In this document: piece after piece, positions 1 through 7,891 of the stretch
Layout of the letters: every line of letters starts with the position of its first letter
How positions within the stretch are numbered: the stretch's first letter is position 1
Source of the DNA: Proteiniphilum saccharofermentans
GTDB lineage: Bacteria > Bacteroidota > Bacteroidia > Bacteroidales > Dysgonomonadaceae
Assembly (NCBI RefSeq): GCF_900095135.1
Contig: NZ_LT605205.1
Coordinates: 1,984,001-2,048,000, forward strand
DNA: 64,000 nt
Direction of reading: 5' to 3'
The notes under the pieces: generated by a model
Database searches by the model: none
Told to the model about the DNA's origin: nothing
What the model saw: only the letters and a program-made list of their open reading frames with translations
Position numbers and translations under genes: made by a program

Positions 1-812
1 AATATCATGGGGTTGATGTCCTTGATGGAACGGGTATAAAGGGCATTGCCGAGGCGGTCTTTGTATGATGCCATATCGAAGAAAAGATCCTGTGCAATCC
101 TGTCGAGATTATCATAGTCACGTACCAGTACTTCGATCCCGCTCACCATATCACTATCCCATCCATTAAGGGAAGAAAGGATCTCATTCCCGACAATCAC
201 ATAGAGTTTGTCATAATCTTCAAAATTGGTGCTGTAAATACCGCTAATATGAAATCTACGGGCACGGACAGGCTCCTGTACGAAATAGCAGGTAAAACTG
301 TCCCCTGTCTTTAATCGTAATTTATCGGCAATCTCTTTTGAAATAATAGCCTGATTAGCCGTAATAGTATCGTTGGCTTGGATAATAGTTCCCTCTAGCA
401 GGTTTTTCTTGAAAAATTCCCAGTCATATTTTTCTGACACTCCTTTCAATACCACGCCCATAAAATCATCGTCGGTCTTGATAATAGCCGGTTTGGTAAT
501 GAATTCCTGAAAGTGACGGATATCAGGGTTGGCAGTGAGTATGGACGCCAGTGTATCTGAGAATGCAATGGGGGAATGCTCATAGGACGAGTTGCTCTCG
601 AAGGCAGTGATCTGGATATGGGAGCCGAAACCCACCACCTTGGCACGTACTTCTTTTTTGAAGCCGACAATGATACATACTGCCACAATCATCACGGCCA
701 GACCGAGCGCAATGCCGGCAATGGCAATTTTGATGGCAGGCGATGAGACCCGTTTATCATTCTTTTTATCGCCTTTGTAAATCCGCCTCGCTATAAAGAG
801 CTCCGCATTCAT
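1..812 (-). CDS. LolC/LolE-type ABC transporter permease (FtsX family), 3' part outside window
   Basis: Reading leftward from an ATG at 812, the frame stays open for 270 codons to the window edge, so only the N-terminal part is present. The product starts MNAELFIARRIY, has a basic cytoplasmic head, a hydrophobic segment at about residues 30-50 (AIAGIALGLAVMIVAVC) followed by the typical GFKKEVR turn, then a long soluble region resembling the MacB periplasmic core domain. This is the architecture of lipoprotein-releasing permeases, which act in the inner membrane with LolD to hand lipoproteins to LolA. The start overlaps the 3' end of the upstream aminotransferase gene by 47 bp, suggesting translational coupling. 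The family call is firm; whether it is LolC, LolE or a MacB-like exporter subunit cannot be decided from this half. Confidence 0.8.
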   Translation of the reverse strand, partial: MNAELFIARRIYKGDKKNDKRVSSPAIKIAIAGIALGLAVMIVAVCIIVGFKKEVRAKVVGFGSHIQITAFESNSSYEHSPIAFSDTLASILTANPDIRHFQEFITKPAIIKTDDDFMGVVLKGVSEKYDWEFFKKNLLEGTIIQANDTITANQAIISKEIADKLRLKTGDSFTCYFVQEPVRARRFHISGIYSTNFEDYDKLYVIVGNEILSSLNGWDSDMVSGIEVLVRDYDNLDRIAQDLFFDMASYKDRLGNALYTRSIKDINPMI

Positions 813-2010
813 GTTTATGGGTATGTGGATATGCTTCAAGTGCTTTTTCCAGCACTATGAGCGCATTGTTTAGATCGTCTTTATTGAGCACATAAGCGAT
901 ACGAACTTCATTTCTGCCCAACCCGGGAGTGACATAGAAGCCGGATGCGGGTGCCATGAAGATGGTCTGACCCTGATAGCGGAAATCGGAGAGGCACCAA
1001 GCACAGAAAGCATCGGCATCATCAAGAGGGAGCTTTGCCAGGGTATAGAATGCTCCTTGTGGCATGGGGGAATAGACTCCGGGAATATTGTTCAGCCGTT
1101 CTATAAGGAAATCGCGGCGACTCTTGTACTCGTCGAAGTTATGTTGCATATATGCGCCGTTCTCCTGTAACGATGCATTGGCTGCGATCTGTCCGATTAG
1201 GGGAGGGCTCAGGCGTGCCTGGCAGAACTTCATGACGGTATCGTGCACCTTCCGGTTCTTGGTGATAAGTGCCCCGATACGGATACCGCACTCACTATAT
1301 CTTTTGGATACCGAATCGATTAGCACCACATTCTCTTCGACATCCTTCAGGTGACAGGCGGAAATGTAAGGTGTATCGTTGTAGATAAATTCGCGGTATA
1401 CCTCATCGGAAAAGAGGTAGAGATCGTATTTCTTTACTAGTTGCCTTATCTGTTCCATTTCGTGCGGCGTATAGACATAACCCGTGGGATTGTTGGGATT
1501 GCAGATAAGGATCCCTTTGGTACGTTCGTTGATCAGTTTCTCGAACTCTTCTACCGGGGGAAGGGCGAATCCCGTTTCCATGGTAGAGGGGATGGTACGG
1601 ATGATCGCTCCGGCAGAAATGGCGAAAGCCATGTAATTGGCATAAGCCGGCTCGGGGACGATGATCTCATCGTCCGGGTTGAGACAGGCCATAAAGGCAT
1701 AGAGTACTGCTTCCGATCCGCCGGCAGTGACGATGATCTCTTCGGGAGTAAGGCTGATATTAAACTTTTTATAATAATCAACCAAATTCTCCCGGTAAAA
1801 CCGGTAGCCGTCACTGGGACTGTATTCCAATGTGGTACGGTCGATATTGCGGATGGCATCCAATGCCGATGTGGGAGAAGGGAGGTCGGGCTGGCCGATA
1901 TTGAGGTGATATACTTTTACCCCCTTTGCTTTGGCCGCATCGGAAAGCGGTGCCAGTTTTCGTATGGGTGAAGGAGGCATCTGTATGCCCCGTTGGGATA
2001 TGTGCGGCAT
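766..2010 (-). CDS. Class I/II PLP-dependent aminotransferase (aspartate aminotransferase-like)
   Basis: A 414-residue fold-type I aminotransferase that transfers amino groups through pyridoxal phosphate in the cytoplasm. Visible landmarks are the N-terminal substrate segment HLNIGQPDLP, the PLP-phosphate loop TAGGSEA, the NPNNPTG motif, SDEVYREF, and the Schiff-base lysine in SVSKRYSECGIRIG (about K236). I start it at the ATG at 2010 (MPHISQRGIQMPPSP) because relatives begin near this phrase; the frame extends 20 codons further to 2070, but that stretch overlaps the promoter. A TTG-N21-TACCTTTG promoter lies just upstream. The 3' end overlaps the following permease start. The amino-acid substrate cannot be told from the sequence; aspartate/alanine-type activity is the usual annotation. 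Confidence 0.9.
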   Translation of the reverse strand: MPHISQRGIQMPPSPIRKLAPLSDAAKAKGVKVYHLNIGQPDLPSPTSALDAIRNIDRTTLEYSPSDGYRFYRENLVDYYKKFNISLTPEEIIVTAGGSEAVLYAFMACLNPDDEIIVPEPAYANYMAFAISAGAIIRTIPSTMETGFALPPVEEFEKLINERTKGILICNPNNPTGYVYTPHEMEQIRQLVKKYDLYLFSDEVYREFIYNDTPYISACHLKDVEENVVLIDSVSKRYSECGIRIGALITKNRKVHDTVMKFCQARLSPPLIGQIAANASLQENGAYMQHNFDEYKSRRDFLIERLNNIPGVYSPMPQGAFYTLAKLPLDDADAFCAWCLSDFRYQGQTIFMAPASGFYVTPGLGRNEVRIAYVLNKDDLNNALIVLEKALEAYPHTHKHECGALYSEADLQRR

Positions 2011-2067
2011 AATGTTCGCGTTGATTGTAACCTTTGTAAATCTTTTTTCCTTATAACAGATAGGGAG

Positions 2068-2099
2068 CAAAGGTAATAAAAAAGTTGGAGTATACTCAA
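2068..2099 (-). promoter_or_regulatory. Bacteroidetes-type promoter for the aminotransferase gene
   Basis: On the minus strand, a TTG (2097-2099) and TACCTTTG (2068-2075) are separated by 21 bp, matching the Bacteroidetes consensus TTG-N19-21-TAnnTTTG. It lies about 58 bp upstream of the chosen ATG at 2010 and supports that start over the longer one at 2070. Confidence 0.6.
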
Positions 2100-2249
2100 T
2101 TAGAAAGTGGAAAAGTGGAAAGATGGAAAAGTGATTGGGAGACGGGCTTTATAGACTTTTCAAATGATTAACACTTATTATTGTGATGGAGATAGACCTT
2201 GAAAAAGGATTGTAGTAAGTTTGTCCCCTGAAATTAAAAAAGAAAAAAG

Positions 2250-3038
2250 ATGACACGTAACACAATCTTAGTAATGATTCTTGCACTTACAGCCGGACTG
2301 GTTGCTTGTACAGGACAAAAAAGTGATCCGGATAAATTCAGAAAAGGGTGGACTCTGGCATGGGAGGATGATTTTGATGGTAAAACAGGGCTGGATACCT
2401 GGTCAAAGATACCCAGAGGAAAACAACACATGAGCCGATATATGAGTGACAATGAAGCTCTCTATATCTTGGAAGACGGACTACTTGTACTCCGGGGAGT
2501 AGAGAATGCCGGGAATAATGCGGAAATTCCATTTCTTACCGGAGGTATTACCCGGCAAGGGGTGAAAAAGAACAGTGTAAGCAGGGTTGAAGTAAGGGCT
2601 CGCATGAATCCGGTAGCGGGGGCTGTACCGTTTGTTTCATTACTCCCTTCGGATGGAACCGGGAATATCGCTATCGATATCATGGAGCGGTATGGTTATG
2701 ACGAGTTCATCTACCAGTCAGTTACCTCACAATATACCACCACAGAGGGGATGCCGGATAATCCGCCTTCCAGCGCATTGGTCGGTGTAAATCCCAATCA
2801 ATTCCATACCTATGGGGTGGAGACCTATCCTGACAGTGTTGTGTTTTTTGTGGATAATAACCGTACTAAAAAATACCCACGTATCTTGACTGATATCCCG
2901 GGACAGTTCCCGTTCAATGACATGGATCTTGATCTGTTTATTGGGATCCGGCTCAATAAAGATACTGACTCTACTGAATTACCTGTAGATATGTTTATCG
3001 ACTGGGTACGCTATTACGAACCGGAAACGAATAATTAA
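2250..3038 (+). CDS. GH16-like (laminarinase/agarase superfamily) lipoprotein, nucleophile apparently lost
   Basis: A 262-residue secreted lipoprotein: signal peptide with lipobox GLVAC at C20, then a concanavalin-like GH16 domain ([23 protein letters not shown], a late FHTYGVE segment, and a C-terminal [10 protein letters not shown]). GH16 enzymes cleave beta-1,3/1,4-glucans and galactans using ExDxxE. Here that motif reads AIDIME: codon GCT at 2670-2672 puts Ala141 where the nucleophile Glu should be, while D143 and E146 remain. The usual aromatic segment before the motif (WPAxWMLP) is also weak (VPFVSLLP). It may therefore be a carbohydrate-binding or inactive relative. It is monocistronic and its end overlaps the convergent queF by 44 bp. 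A TAAGTTTG (-7-like) lies at 2216-2223. Confidence 0.8.
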   Translation: MTRNTILVMILALTAGLVACTGQKSDPDKFRKGWTLAWEDDFDGKTGLDTWSKIPRGKQHMSRYMSDNEALYILEDGLLVLRGVENAGNNAEIPFLTGGITRQGVKKNSVSRVEVRARMNPVAGAVPFVSLLPSDGTGNIAIDIMERYGYDEFIYQSVTSQYTTTEGMPDNPPSSALVGVNPNQFHTYGVETYPDSVVFFVDNNRTKKYPRILTDIPGQFPFNDMDLDLFIGIRLNKDTDSTELPVDMFIDWVRYYEPETNN

Positions 3039-3474
3039 AAAGTCGCTCTTCGGCTAGTTTTTCGTATTTGGTACCCTTCCGCCCATAATTGGCATACGGA
3101 TAGATGCTGATGCCTCCACGGGGAGTGAAGATACCTGTCACCTCAATATATTTGGGATCCATCAGCCGGATCAGGTCTTTCATGATGATGTTCACACAAT
3201 CTTCATGAAAGGCTCCGTGATTGCGAAAACTGAAAAGATAGAGCTTAAGGCTTTTGCTTTCCACCATCTTTATATCGGGTATATAGTCGATGCGGATGGT
3301 AGCAAAATCGGGTTGGCCTGTGATAGGGCAGAGGCTGGTGAATTCCGGGCAGTCGAATGTAACCCAATAGTCGTTTCCCGGATGTTTATTGTCGAATGCT
3401 TCCAGCATCTCCGGTGCGTAATCTTGCTTGTATTCTGTTTTGCCACCCAGGTGGCTGAGTCCTTTGTGTTGCAT
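2995..3474 (-). CDS. queF: NADPH-dependent 7-cyano-7-deazaguanine (preQ0) reductase QueF
   Basis: A 159-residue protein of the short QueF type, reducing the nitrile of preQ0 to preQ1 with two NADPH in queuosine tRNA modification. The catalytic cysteine lies in [13 protein letters not shown] and the QueF signature [20 protein letters not shown] follows, with C-terminal [16 protein letters not shown]. It is transcribed with queC, which ends 78 bp upstream, so two consecutive steps of the pathway are encoded together. The 3' end runs 44 bp into the convergent GH16-like gene. The start at 3474 ([15 protein letters not shown]) fits the family length. Confidence 0.95.
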   Translation of the reverse strand: MQHKGLSHLGGKTEYKQDYAPEMLEAFDNKHPGNDYWVTFDCPEFTSLCPITGQPDFATIRIDYIPDIKMVESKSLKLYLFSFRNHGAFHEDCVNIIMKDLIRLMDPKYIEVTGIFTPRGGISIYPYANYGRKGTKYEKLAEERLFNYSFPVRNSVPSR

Positions 3475-3552
3475 AACCGTTGTTGTTTCTCGAAAAATCG
3501 AATATAAATTAAAGGGTAGGATTTAGGGTCGGCTGTATTTCCGTCCAGTTAA

Positions 3553-4227
3553 TTACAGGCTGTTTTCCCGTTCTGCTAAATATTCCTGCAATCCCTTGTT
3601 CCGTAACCGGCAGGCGGGACAATGGCCGCATCCTTCGGCCAGAATTCCGTTATAGCAGGTAAGGGTTTCATTTTTTACAATATCGAAAACACCCAGTTCA
3701 TCAGCCAATCGCCATACCTCTTTCTTATTGCGCCACATAAGCGGCGTATGGATCACAAACTGGTTATCCATAGCGAGGTTGAGTGTGGCATTGGCTGAGC
3801 GGATAAAAGTATCGCGACAATCCGGATAACCGCTGTAATCGGCTTCTGATACCCCTGTTACTAAATGTTTGACTCCCTGTGCGTAGGCGAGGGTTGCTGC
3901 AAAAGTAAGGAACAGCAGGTTTCTGCCCGGAACAAAAGTATTAGGGTAAGAGCCGGCCGGTTGCTCTTCATCCATCTGTACGGAGAAATCGGTCAGTGAA
4001 TTCGGTGCCAATCGGGAGATGATACCCGCATCCAATACTTGAAACGGAGTGCCGGCCATTTCAGCGATCCGTCGTGCATTTTCAACTTCCTGAGAGTGAC
4101 GCTGTCCGTAGGTGAAACAGAGCGCGTAGGTGCGTCTGAATTGTTGTTTTGCCCAATAGAGGCAGGTCGTGGAGTCCTGTCCGCCCGAGAAGAGCACAAG
4201 GGCATCCTGTTCTTGGTAATCTTTCAT
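3553..4227 (-). CDS. queC: 7-cyano-7-deazaguanine synthase QueC
   Basis: A 224-residue PP-loop ATPase that converts 7-carboxy-7-deazaguanine, ammonia and ATP to preQ0 in the cytoplasm. The ATP-pyrophosphatase loop [18 protein letters not shown] sits at residues 10-27. The C-terminal zinc-binding cysteines are in ETLTCYNG and [14 protein letters not shown], as in authentic QueC. It is the first gene of queC-queF. Its upstream region carries a TACCTTTG -7 element and a short leader resembling a preQ1 riboswitch. An IS element has landed about 106 bp upstream of the start codon, beyond the recognisable promoter element. Confidence 0.95.
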   Translation of the reverse strand: MKDYQEQDALVLFSGGQDSTTCLYWAKQQFRRTYALCFTYGQRHSQEVENARRIAEMAGTPFQVLDAGIISRLAPNSLTDFSVQMDEEQPAGSYPNTFVPGRNLLFLTFAATLAYAQGVKHLVTGVSEADYSGYPDCRDTFIRSANATLNLAMDNQFVIHTPLMWRNKKEVWRLADELGVFDIVKNETLTCYNGILAEGCGHCPACRLRNKGLQEYLAERENSL

Positions 4228-4231
4228 TGTT

Positions 4232-4263
4232 CTTTGTTTTTTATGTGGTACCTAAGCTACACA
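4232..4263 (-). ncRNA. Candidate preQ1-I-like riboswitch in the queC leader
   Basis: In the queC transcript, UGUG (4263-4260) can pair with CACA (4247-4244) around a 12-nt loop UAGCUUAGGUAC that ends in C, followed by the A-rich tail UAAAAAACAAAG. A CUU in the loop can pair with AAG in the tail, giving an H-type pseudoknot with the same register as class I preQ1 aptamers (stem, 11-12-nt loop with terminal C, A-rich tail, short second stem). It ends 4 nt before the start codon, where folding could mask initiation. The first stem is only 4 bp and no search was run, so this is a suggestion. Confidence 0.4.
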
Positions 4264-4284
4264 GAAAAGCGTTCGCTTTTCATT

Positions 4285-4292
4285 GCAAAGGT
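4285..4292 (-). promoter_or_regulatory. -7 element (TACCTTTG) for queC
   Basis: TACCTTTG on the minus strand matches TAnnTTTG and would start a leader of about 50 nt that contains the hairpin at 4264-4281 and the riboswitch-like fold. No TTG is found at the usual distance, so only the -7 half is supported. The insertion sequence begins 42 bp upstream, leaving this element intact. Confidence 0.45.
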
Positions 4293-4323
4293 ACGAACGT
4301 TTTCGTTAAGTAAGTGCAGAACA

Positions 4324-4333
4324 AATTTATTTG
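4324..4333. repeat. Target-site duplication, left copy (AATTTATTTG)
   Basis: The 10-bp AATTTATTTG directly before the left inverted repeat is identical to 5572-5581 directly after the right inverted repeat. A 10-bp duplication agrees with the 8-10 bp known for the ISAs1 family. Confidence 0.9.
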
Positions 4334-5571
4334 CAGGGTCAACGCATAAAAAAATCAGAAAAGACAGTGTTATCAACAATTTATCCGTCTGGTTGTTAAT
4401 AACTTGTGTTGTTTTGAGGCAATGTAAATGCGTATCTTTGCCTCAAAAAAGACATGACAAGTCCAGCCACTTCTTTGCACCGGTATTTTGAGTGCATTCC
4501 CGACCACCGAATCAACAGGAACAAGAAACACCTGCTATCCGACATCATAATCCTGTCGATACTCGCCGTTATTTGTGGGGCGGAATCGTGGGATTCAATT
4601 GAACTTTTCGGCAAGACAAAACTTTCATTCCTGAAAACGTTCCTCAAACTGCCCAACGGTATCCCCTCACACGATACGATTAACAGGGTGTTTTCCAGTT
4701 TACGTCCACGTCTTTTTGAAGAAGCTTTCATCAAATGGGTTGATTCTTTAAAGGATGAGCATATCACAAAAGAGGTTATCAGCTTGGACGGCAAGTGTAT
4801 AAAAGGGTCCAAAGACAGCTTTCATGAAAAGAACCCCATCTACATGGTCAGCGCCTGGGCATCAGAAAACCAATTGGTCCTGGGCCAACTCAAGGTGGAT
4901 GAGAAAAGCAATGAGATCACGGCCATCCCGTTATTGCTGGACCTGCTTGACATAGAAGGAAGCATTATTACCATAGATGCCATTGGTACCCAAACGAAGA
5001 TTGCTGAAAAAATCATAGAAAATAAAGCGGATTATATCCTTTCGGTCAAGGGTAACCAGAAAGAGCTTTTGTCCCAGGTGGAGGACAGTTTCAACCGGCA
5101 TAATCCGGACTCGGTCGATCAGGTGACGGAAAAAGGGCACGGACGGATTGAAACACGTACCTGTGAAATTATCTCGAACCTGGGTTTCATCGACAACAGG
5201 GAACACTGGAAAGGACTCAAGACGATTGTCAGGATTACTGCCCACAGGGACACGGGTAAAAAACAGGAGACCGAAACCCGTTTCTACATTAGCAGTGTCA
5301 TTGACCAAGCAGCAAACTTCAACACTTTTATACGTCAGCACTGGGGCATTGAAAACAAACTCCACTGGACATTGGACATGGTTTTTGACGAAGACCGGCA
5401 AAGGAAAAGGGCGAAGAACTCCGCCCAAAACTTTTCCTTCATCAGAAAAATAGCACTCAACCTTCTAAAACAAGACACATCGAAGGGTTCTTTGGTTTCA
5501 AAACGTCTCAAGGCCGGGTGGGATGACAACTTTTTGCTACAGTTGTTGAAAATTTAAATGCGTTGACCCTG
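4334..5571 (+). mobile_element. Complete ISAs1-family insertion sequence, 1238 bp
   Basis: Perfect 14-bp terminal inverted repeats CAGGGTCAACGCAT (4334-4347) and ATGCGTTGACCCTG (5558-5571) bound one transposase gene. Identical 10-bp direct repeats flank the element. An internal promoter, TTG (4409-4411) with 21 bp to TATCTTTG (4433-4440), precedes the transposase, and a GAGGCAA/TTGCCTC inverted repeat overlaps its -7 region, possibly an operator or early stop signal. Intact ends, an intact frame and a perfect duplication indicate a recent, probably active copy. It separates queC from pstS. Confidence 0.95.
4454..5557 (+). CDS. ISAs1-family DDE transposase
   Basis: A 367-residue full-length transposase of the IS4-like DDE superfamily. 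The N-terminal region (HRYFECIPDHRINRNKKHLL, then AVICGAESW) is the DDE-associated N-terminal domain of ISAs1 proteins. The catalytic acidic residues appear in ISLDGKCIKGS (first D), TIDAIGTQTKIA (second D) and the HWGIENKLHWTLDMVFDED block (E region). The stop codon at 5555-5557 immediately precedes the right inverted repeat. No frameshift or stop is present. Confidence 0.95.
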   Translation: MTSPATSLHRYFECIPDHRINRNKKHLLSDIIILSILAVICGAESWDSIELFGKTKLSFLKTFLKLPNGIPSHDTINRVFSSLRPRLFEEAFIKWVDSLKDEHITKEVISLDGKCIKGSKDSFHEKNPIYMVSAWASENQLVLGQLKVDEKSNEITAIPLLLDLLDIEGSIITIDAIGTQTKIAEKIIENKADYILSVKGNQKELLSQVEDSFNRHNPDSVDQVTEKGHGRIETRTCEIISNLGFIDNREHWKGLKTIVRITAHRDTGKKQETETRFYISSVIDQAANFNTFIRQHWGIENKLHWTLDMVFDEDRQRKRAKNSAQNFSFIRKIALNLLKQDTSKGSLVSKRLKAGWDDNFLLQLLKI

Positions 5572-5581
5572 AATTTATTTG
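5572..5581. repeat. Target-site duplication, right copy (AATTTATTTG)
   Basis: Identical to 4324-4333 and abutting the right inverted repeat of the ISAs1 element, marking the insertion point. Confidence 0.9.
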
Positions 5582-5738
5582 ACTTTGTCTTTTTCCTTCG
5601 CACCTCACCAAAACTCAAACAAGTTTGTTTTTTGGGTACCATCAAATACATTCATTTCCTGTTTTACCCATAAAGGTTGATTTAACGATACTTTTTTACA
5701 GATAAGAGGTAAATCCCTGAACTACAATCTTAATAATT

Positions 5739-5785
5739 TTGTAACATTTTTGTAACTGCATTGTAACATCCATATCGTACTTTTG
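5739..5785 (+). promoter_or_regulatory. Triple Pho box and -7 element upstream of pstS
   Basis: Three copies of TTGTAAC begin at 5739, 5750 and 5761, exactly 11 bp apart, like the 11-bp direct repeats bound by PhoB. Ten bp after the third copy lies TACTTTTG (5778-5785), a good Bacteroidetes -7 element, so the boxes occupy the -33 region as in PhoB-activated promoters. The operon it would drive encodes a PhoB-like regulator and PhoR-like kinase, giving a closed autoregulatory circuit. Confidence 0.7.
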
Positions 5786-5817
5786 TGCAAAATATCCGAA
5801 GGAGGACAATTTTATTG

Positions 5818-6879
5818 ATGCAACGATTATCTCAGCTTTTATTTCTGCTTGTTTTACTTATATCCTGTAACAACAATTCTGCCAATGTGGAAAAAGGTGG
5901 CTCAGGAATGTCTTTATCCGGTGCAGGTGCCACTTTTCCCTATCCTTATTACAATATTGTTTTTCGCGATTACATGCGATTGAACGGAGGTTTAAAGGTG
6001 AGCTATGGTGCCATTGGCAGCGGTGGAGGAATTCGCAGCCTGCGTGACCGCTCGGTGGACTTCGGTGCCAGCGACGCCTTCCTGAATAGTAAGGAAATCG
6101 CATCAATGAATGCGGAGGTGGTTCATATAGCAACCTGTATGGGCGGAGTAGTGATGGCTTATACCCTCGAAGGAGTGGATAGCCTCCGGTTGACAGGGCC
6201 TCTTGTTGCGGACATCTATTTGGGAAATATCAAAAAATGGAATGATCCGAAACTCCAGGCTATCAATCCGGATGTGCCATTACCTGATCTGGATATCACC
6301 CCGGTGTACCGGTCGGACGGTAGCGGGACGACTTATAATTTTTCGGAATACCTGTCCATGGTGAGCCCCGATTGGGATAGTGTGATGGGAAAAGGAAAGG
6401 CCCTGAAATGGGAGGCGGGTATTGCGGCAAAAGGAAATCCCGGGGTAGCCGGTATTGTGCAGCAGACTGAAGGAGCCATCGGATATATCGGTTCGGAATA
6501 TGCACTCACACTGAAGCTTCCGGTAGCCAAACTCAGGAATAAAGCGGGAATTTATGTAGATGCTACGCTTGAAACCATCTCTGCAGCCGCCAACGTAACG
6601 TTGCCCGACGATATGCGGGCGACAATTATTGATTCGGACGATCCGGATGCTTATCCTATCAGCCTTTTTACATGGATACTTGTTTATAAAGATCAGCAGT
6701 ATGGCAACCGCACAAAAAAAGAAGCGGAGGCGCTTGTAGACATGCTTGGTTATATAATCAGCGACGGTGGACAAAAGGTGGCGGCACAGATAAACTATGC
6801 GCCTCTTTCTGCTCAAGCGATAGAGAAGACAAAAAAACTGATCGGTGAGATCCATTATGGCGGGGAGTTAATCAATTGA
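5818..6879 (+). CDS. pstS: Phosphate ABC transporter substrate-binding lipoprotein PstS
   Basis: A 353-residue phosphate-binding lipoprotein. I use the ATG at 5818 because AAGGAGG precedes it and the product then begins with a clean signal peptide ending in the lipobox LISC; the frame's earlier GTG at 5785 falls on the -7 element. PstS hallmarks are SLSGAGATFPYPYYN, the GSGGGIRSL phosphate loop, VDFGASDAFL, the second loop YRSDGSGTTYNFSEYL and GAIGYIGSEYAL. It captures phosphate outside the inner membrane for PstCAB. The Pho boxes upstream predict induction on phosphate limitation. Confidence 0.95.
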   Translation: MQRLSQLLFLLVLLISCNNNSANVEKGGSGMSLSGAGATFPYPYYNIVFRDYMRLNGGLKVSYGAIGSGGGIRSLRDRSVDFGASDAFLNSKEIASMNAEVVHIATCMGGVVMAYTLEGVDSLRLTGPLVADIYLGNIKKWNDPKLQAINPDVPLPDLDITPVYRSDGSGTTYNFSEYLSMVSPDWDSVMGKGKALKWEAGIAAKGNPGVAGIVQQTEGAIGYIGSEYALTLKLPVAKLRNKAGIYVDATLETISAAANVTLPDDMRATIIDSDDPDAYPISLFTWILVYKDQQYGNRTKKEAEALVDMLGYIISDGGQKVAAQINYAPLSAQAIEKTKKLIGEIHYGGELIN

Positions 6880-7029
6880 CAATTGATAATTGATAATTGA
6901 TAATTTGATGATTTAACGATTTGATGATTCAGGGAGAAATTGCCAATATTTAGTCGAAATCAGAAATAATAAAAAATAAGAGGCTGTTAATCAATTTGTA
7001 ATTAGTAATTATTAATTAGTAATTATTAA
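6880..7029. repeat. Low-complexity intergenic phrase repeats between pstS and pstC
   Basis: This 150-bp spacer is made largely of reiterated phrases such as AATTGATAATTGATAATT, GATGATTTAACGATTTGATG and TAATTAGTAATTATTAATTAG. There is no gene. Similar A/T-rich phrases recur at several other junctions in this window. They could form weak hairpins between pstS and the membrane genes, which often differ in expression. Confidence 0.6.
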
Positions 7030-7033
7030 ATGA

Positions 7034-7891
7034 ATGAAAGATAAATTATTCCGGATAGTACTTTTCTTAGCGGCGTTAGTAATCCTGTTGCTTGCGGCAG
7101 GAATTATTTATGCATTGGTGAGCCGTTCTGTAGAAGCTTTCGGTGAATATGGTATCTGGGGATTTGTAGCCAATGCTGAATGGGATCCCCGTTCGGCGAC
7201 GGAAGAATATGGTGCGCTCTCTTTTATCATGGGAACGCTCTATACTGCGTTTTTTTCCCTTTTGCTTTGTATTCCCTTTGCACTGGCAGTAGCTCTGTTC
7301 AACGGTGAATATTTTAAGGGTACCAAACTATCCTCTTTTGTGAGTTCCATTGTGGATCTGCTGGCCGGTATTCCCTCTATTGTGTATGGTTTATGGGGAT
7401 TCTATACCGTTCGTCCCATTATCATAGAGATAGGAGTCAATGCACAGGGATTCGGTATATTTCTCTCATCAGTCGTATTGGCGATCATGATCATTCCTTA
7501 TGCTTCGTCACTAAGTGCTGAATTTCTGTCAATGGTTCCCAATAAGCTCAAAGAGGGGGCATATAGCCTTGGAGCCACACAGTTAGAGGTCGTGCAGCAT
7601 ATCAGTCTTCCTACCGCAGCATCGGGAATTGTAGCCTCCTTTATCCTGGCGTTGGGACGCGCCCTTGGTGAGACGATGGCGGTAACCATGCTGATTGGGA
7701 ATACTAACAGGATACCGCAGGGATTGCGCGATACGGGAAATACCATGGCGAGTGTGATTGCCAACCAGTTTGGTGAAGCCGACGGGCTTAAACTAAGCGC
7801 ATTGATCGCCATCGGCCTGTTGCTGTTTATTATTACGGCACTCATCAATTTGATAGCCAAAATGGTAATGAAAAAGTTAGCGAGGACATGA
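7034..7891 (+). CDS. pstC: Phosphate ABC transporter permease PstC
   Basis: A 285-residue inner-membrane permease with about six hydrophobic segments, the first at residues 6-29. The binding-protein-dependent transport signature with the EAA loop is at LKEGAYSLGATQLEVVQHI, followed by SFILALGRALGETMAVTM, which is typical of PstC. It forms the phosphate channel with PstA, energised by PstB. A second in-frame-looking ATG at 7030 closes after four codons, so 7034 is the start. It overlaps pstA by 4 bp (ATGA). Confidence 0.93.
   Translation: MKDKLFRIVLFLAALVILLLAAGIIYALVSRSVEAFGEYGIWGFVANAEWDPRSATEEYGALSFIMGTLYTAFFSLLLCIPFALAVALFNGEYFKGTKLSSFVSSIVDLLAGIPSIVYGLWGFYTVRPIIIEIGVNAQGFGIFLSSVVLAIMIIPYASSLSAEFLSMVPNKLKEGAYSLGATQLEVVQHISLPTAASGIVASFILALGRALGETMAVTMLIGNTNRIPQGLRDTGNTMASVIANQFGEADGLKLSALIAIGLLLFIITALINLIAKMVMKKLART

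Noticed and set aside
4264-4281. GAAAAGC/GCTTTTC hairpin as a terminator
   Set aside because: It lies between the queC -7 element and its start codon, at the very start of the transcript, and lacks a T tract.
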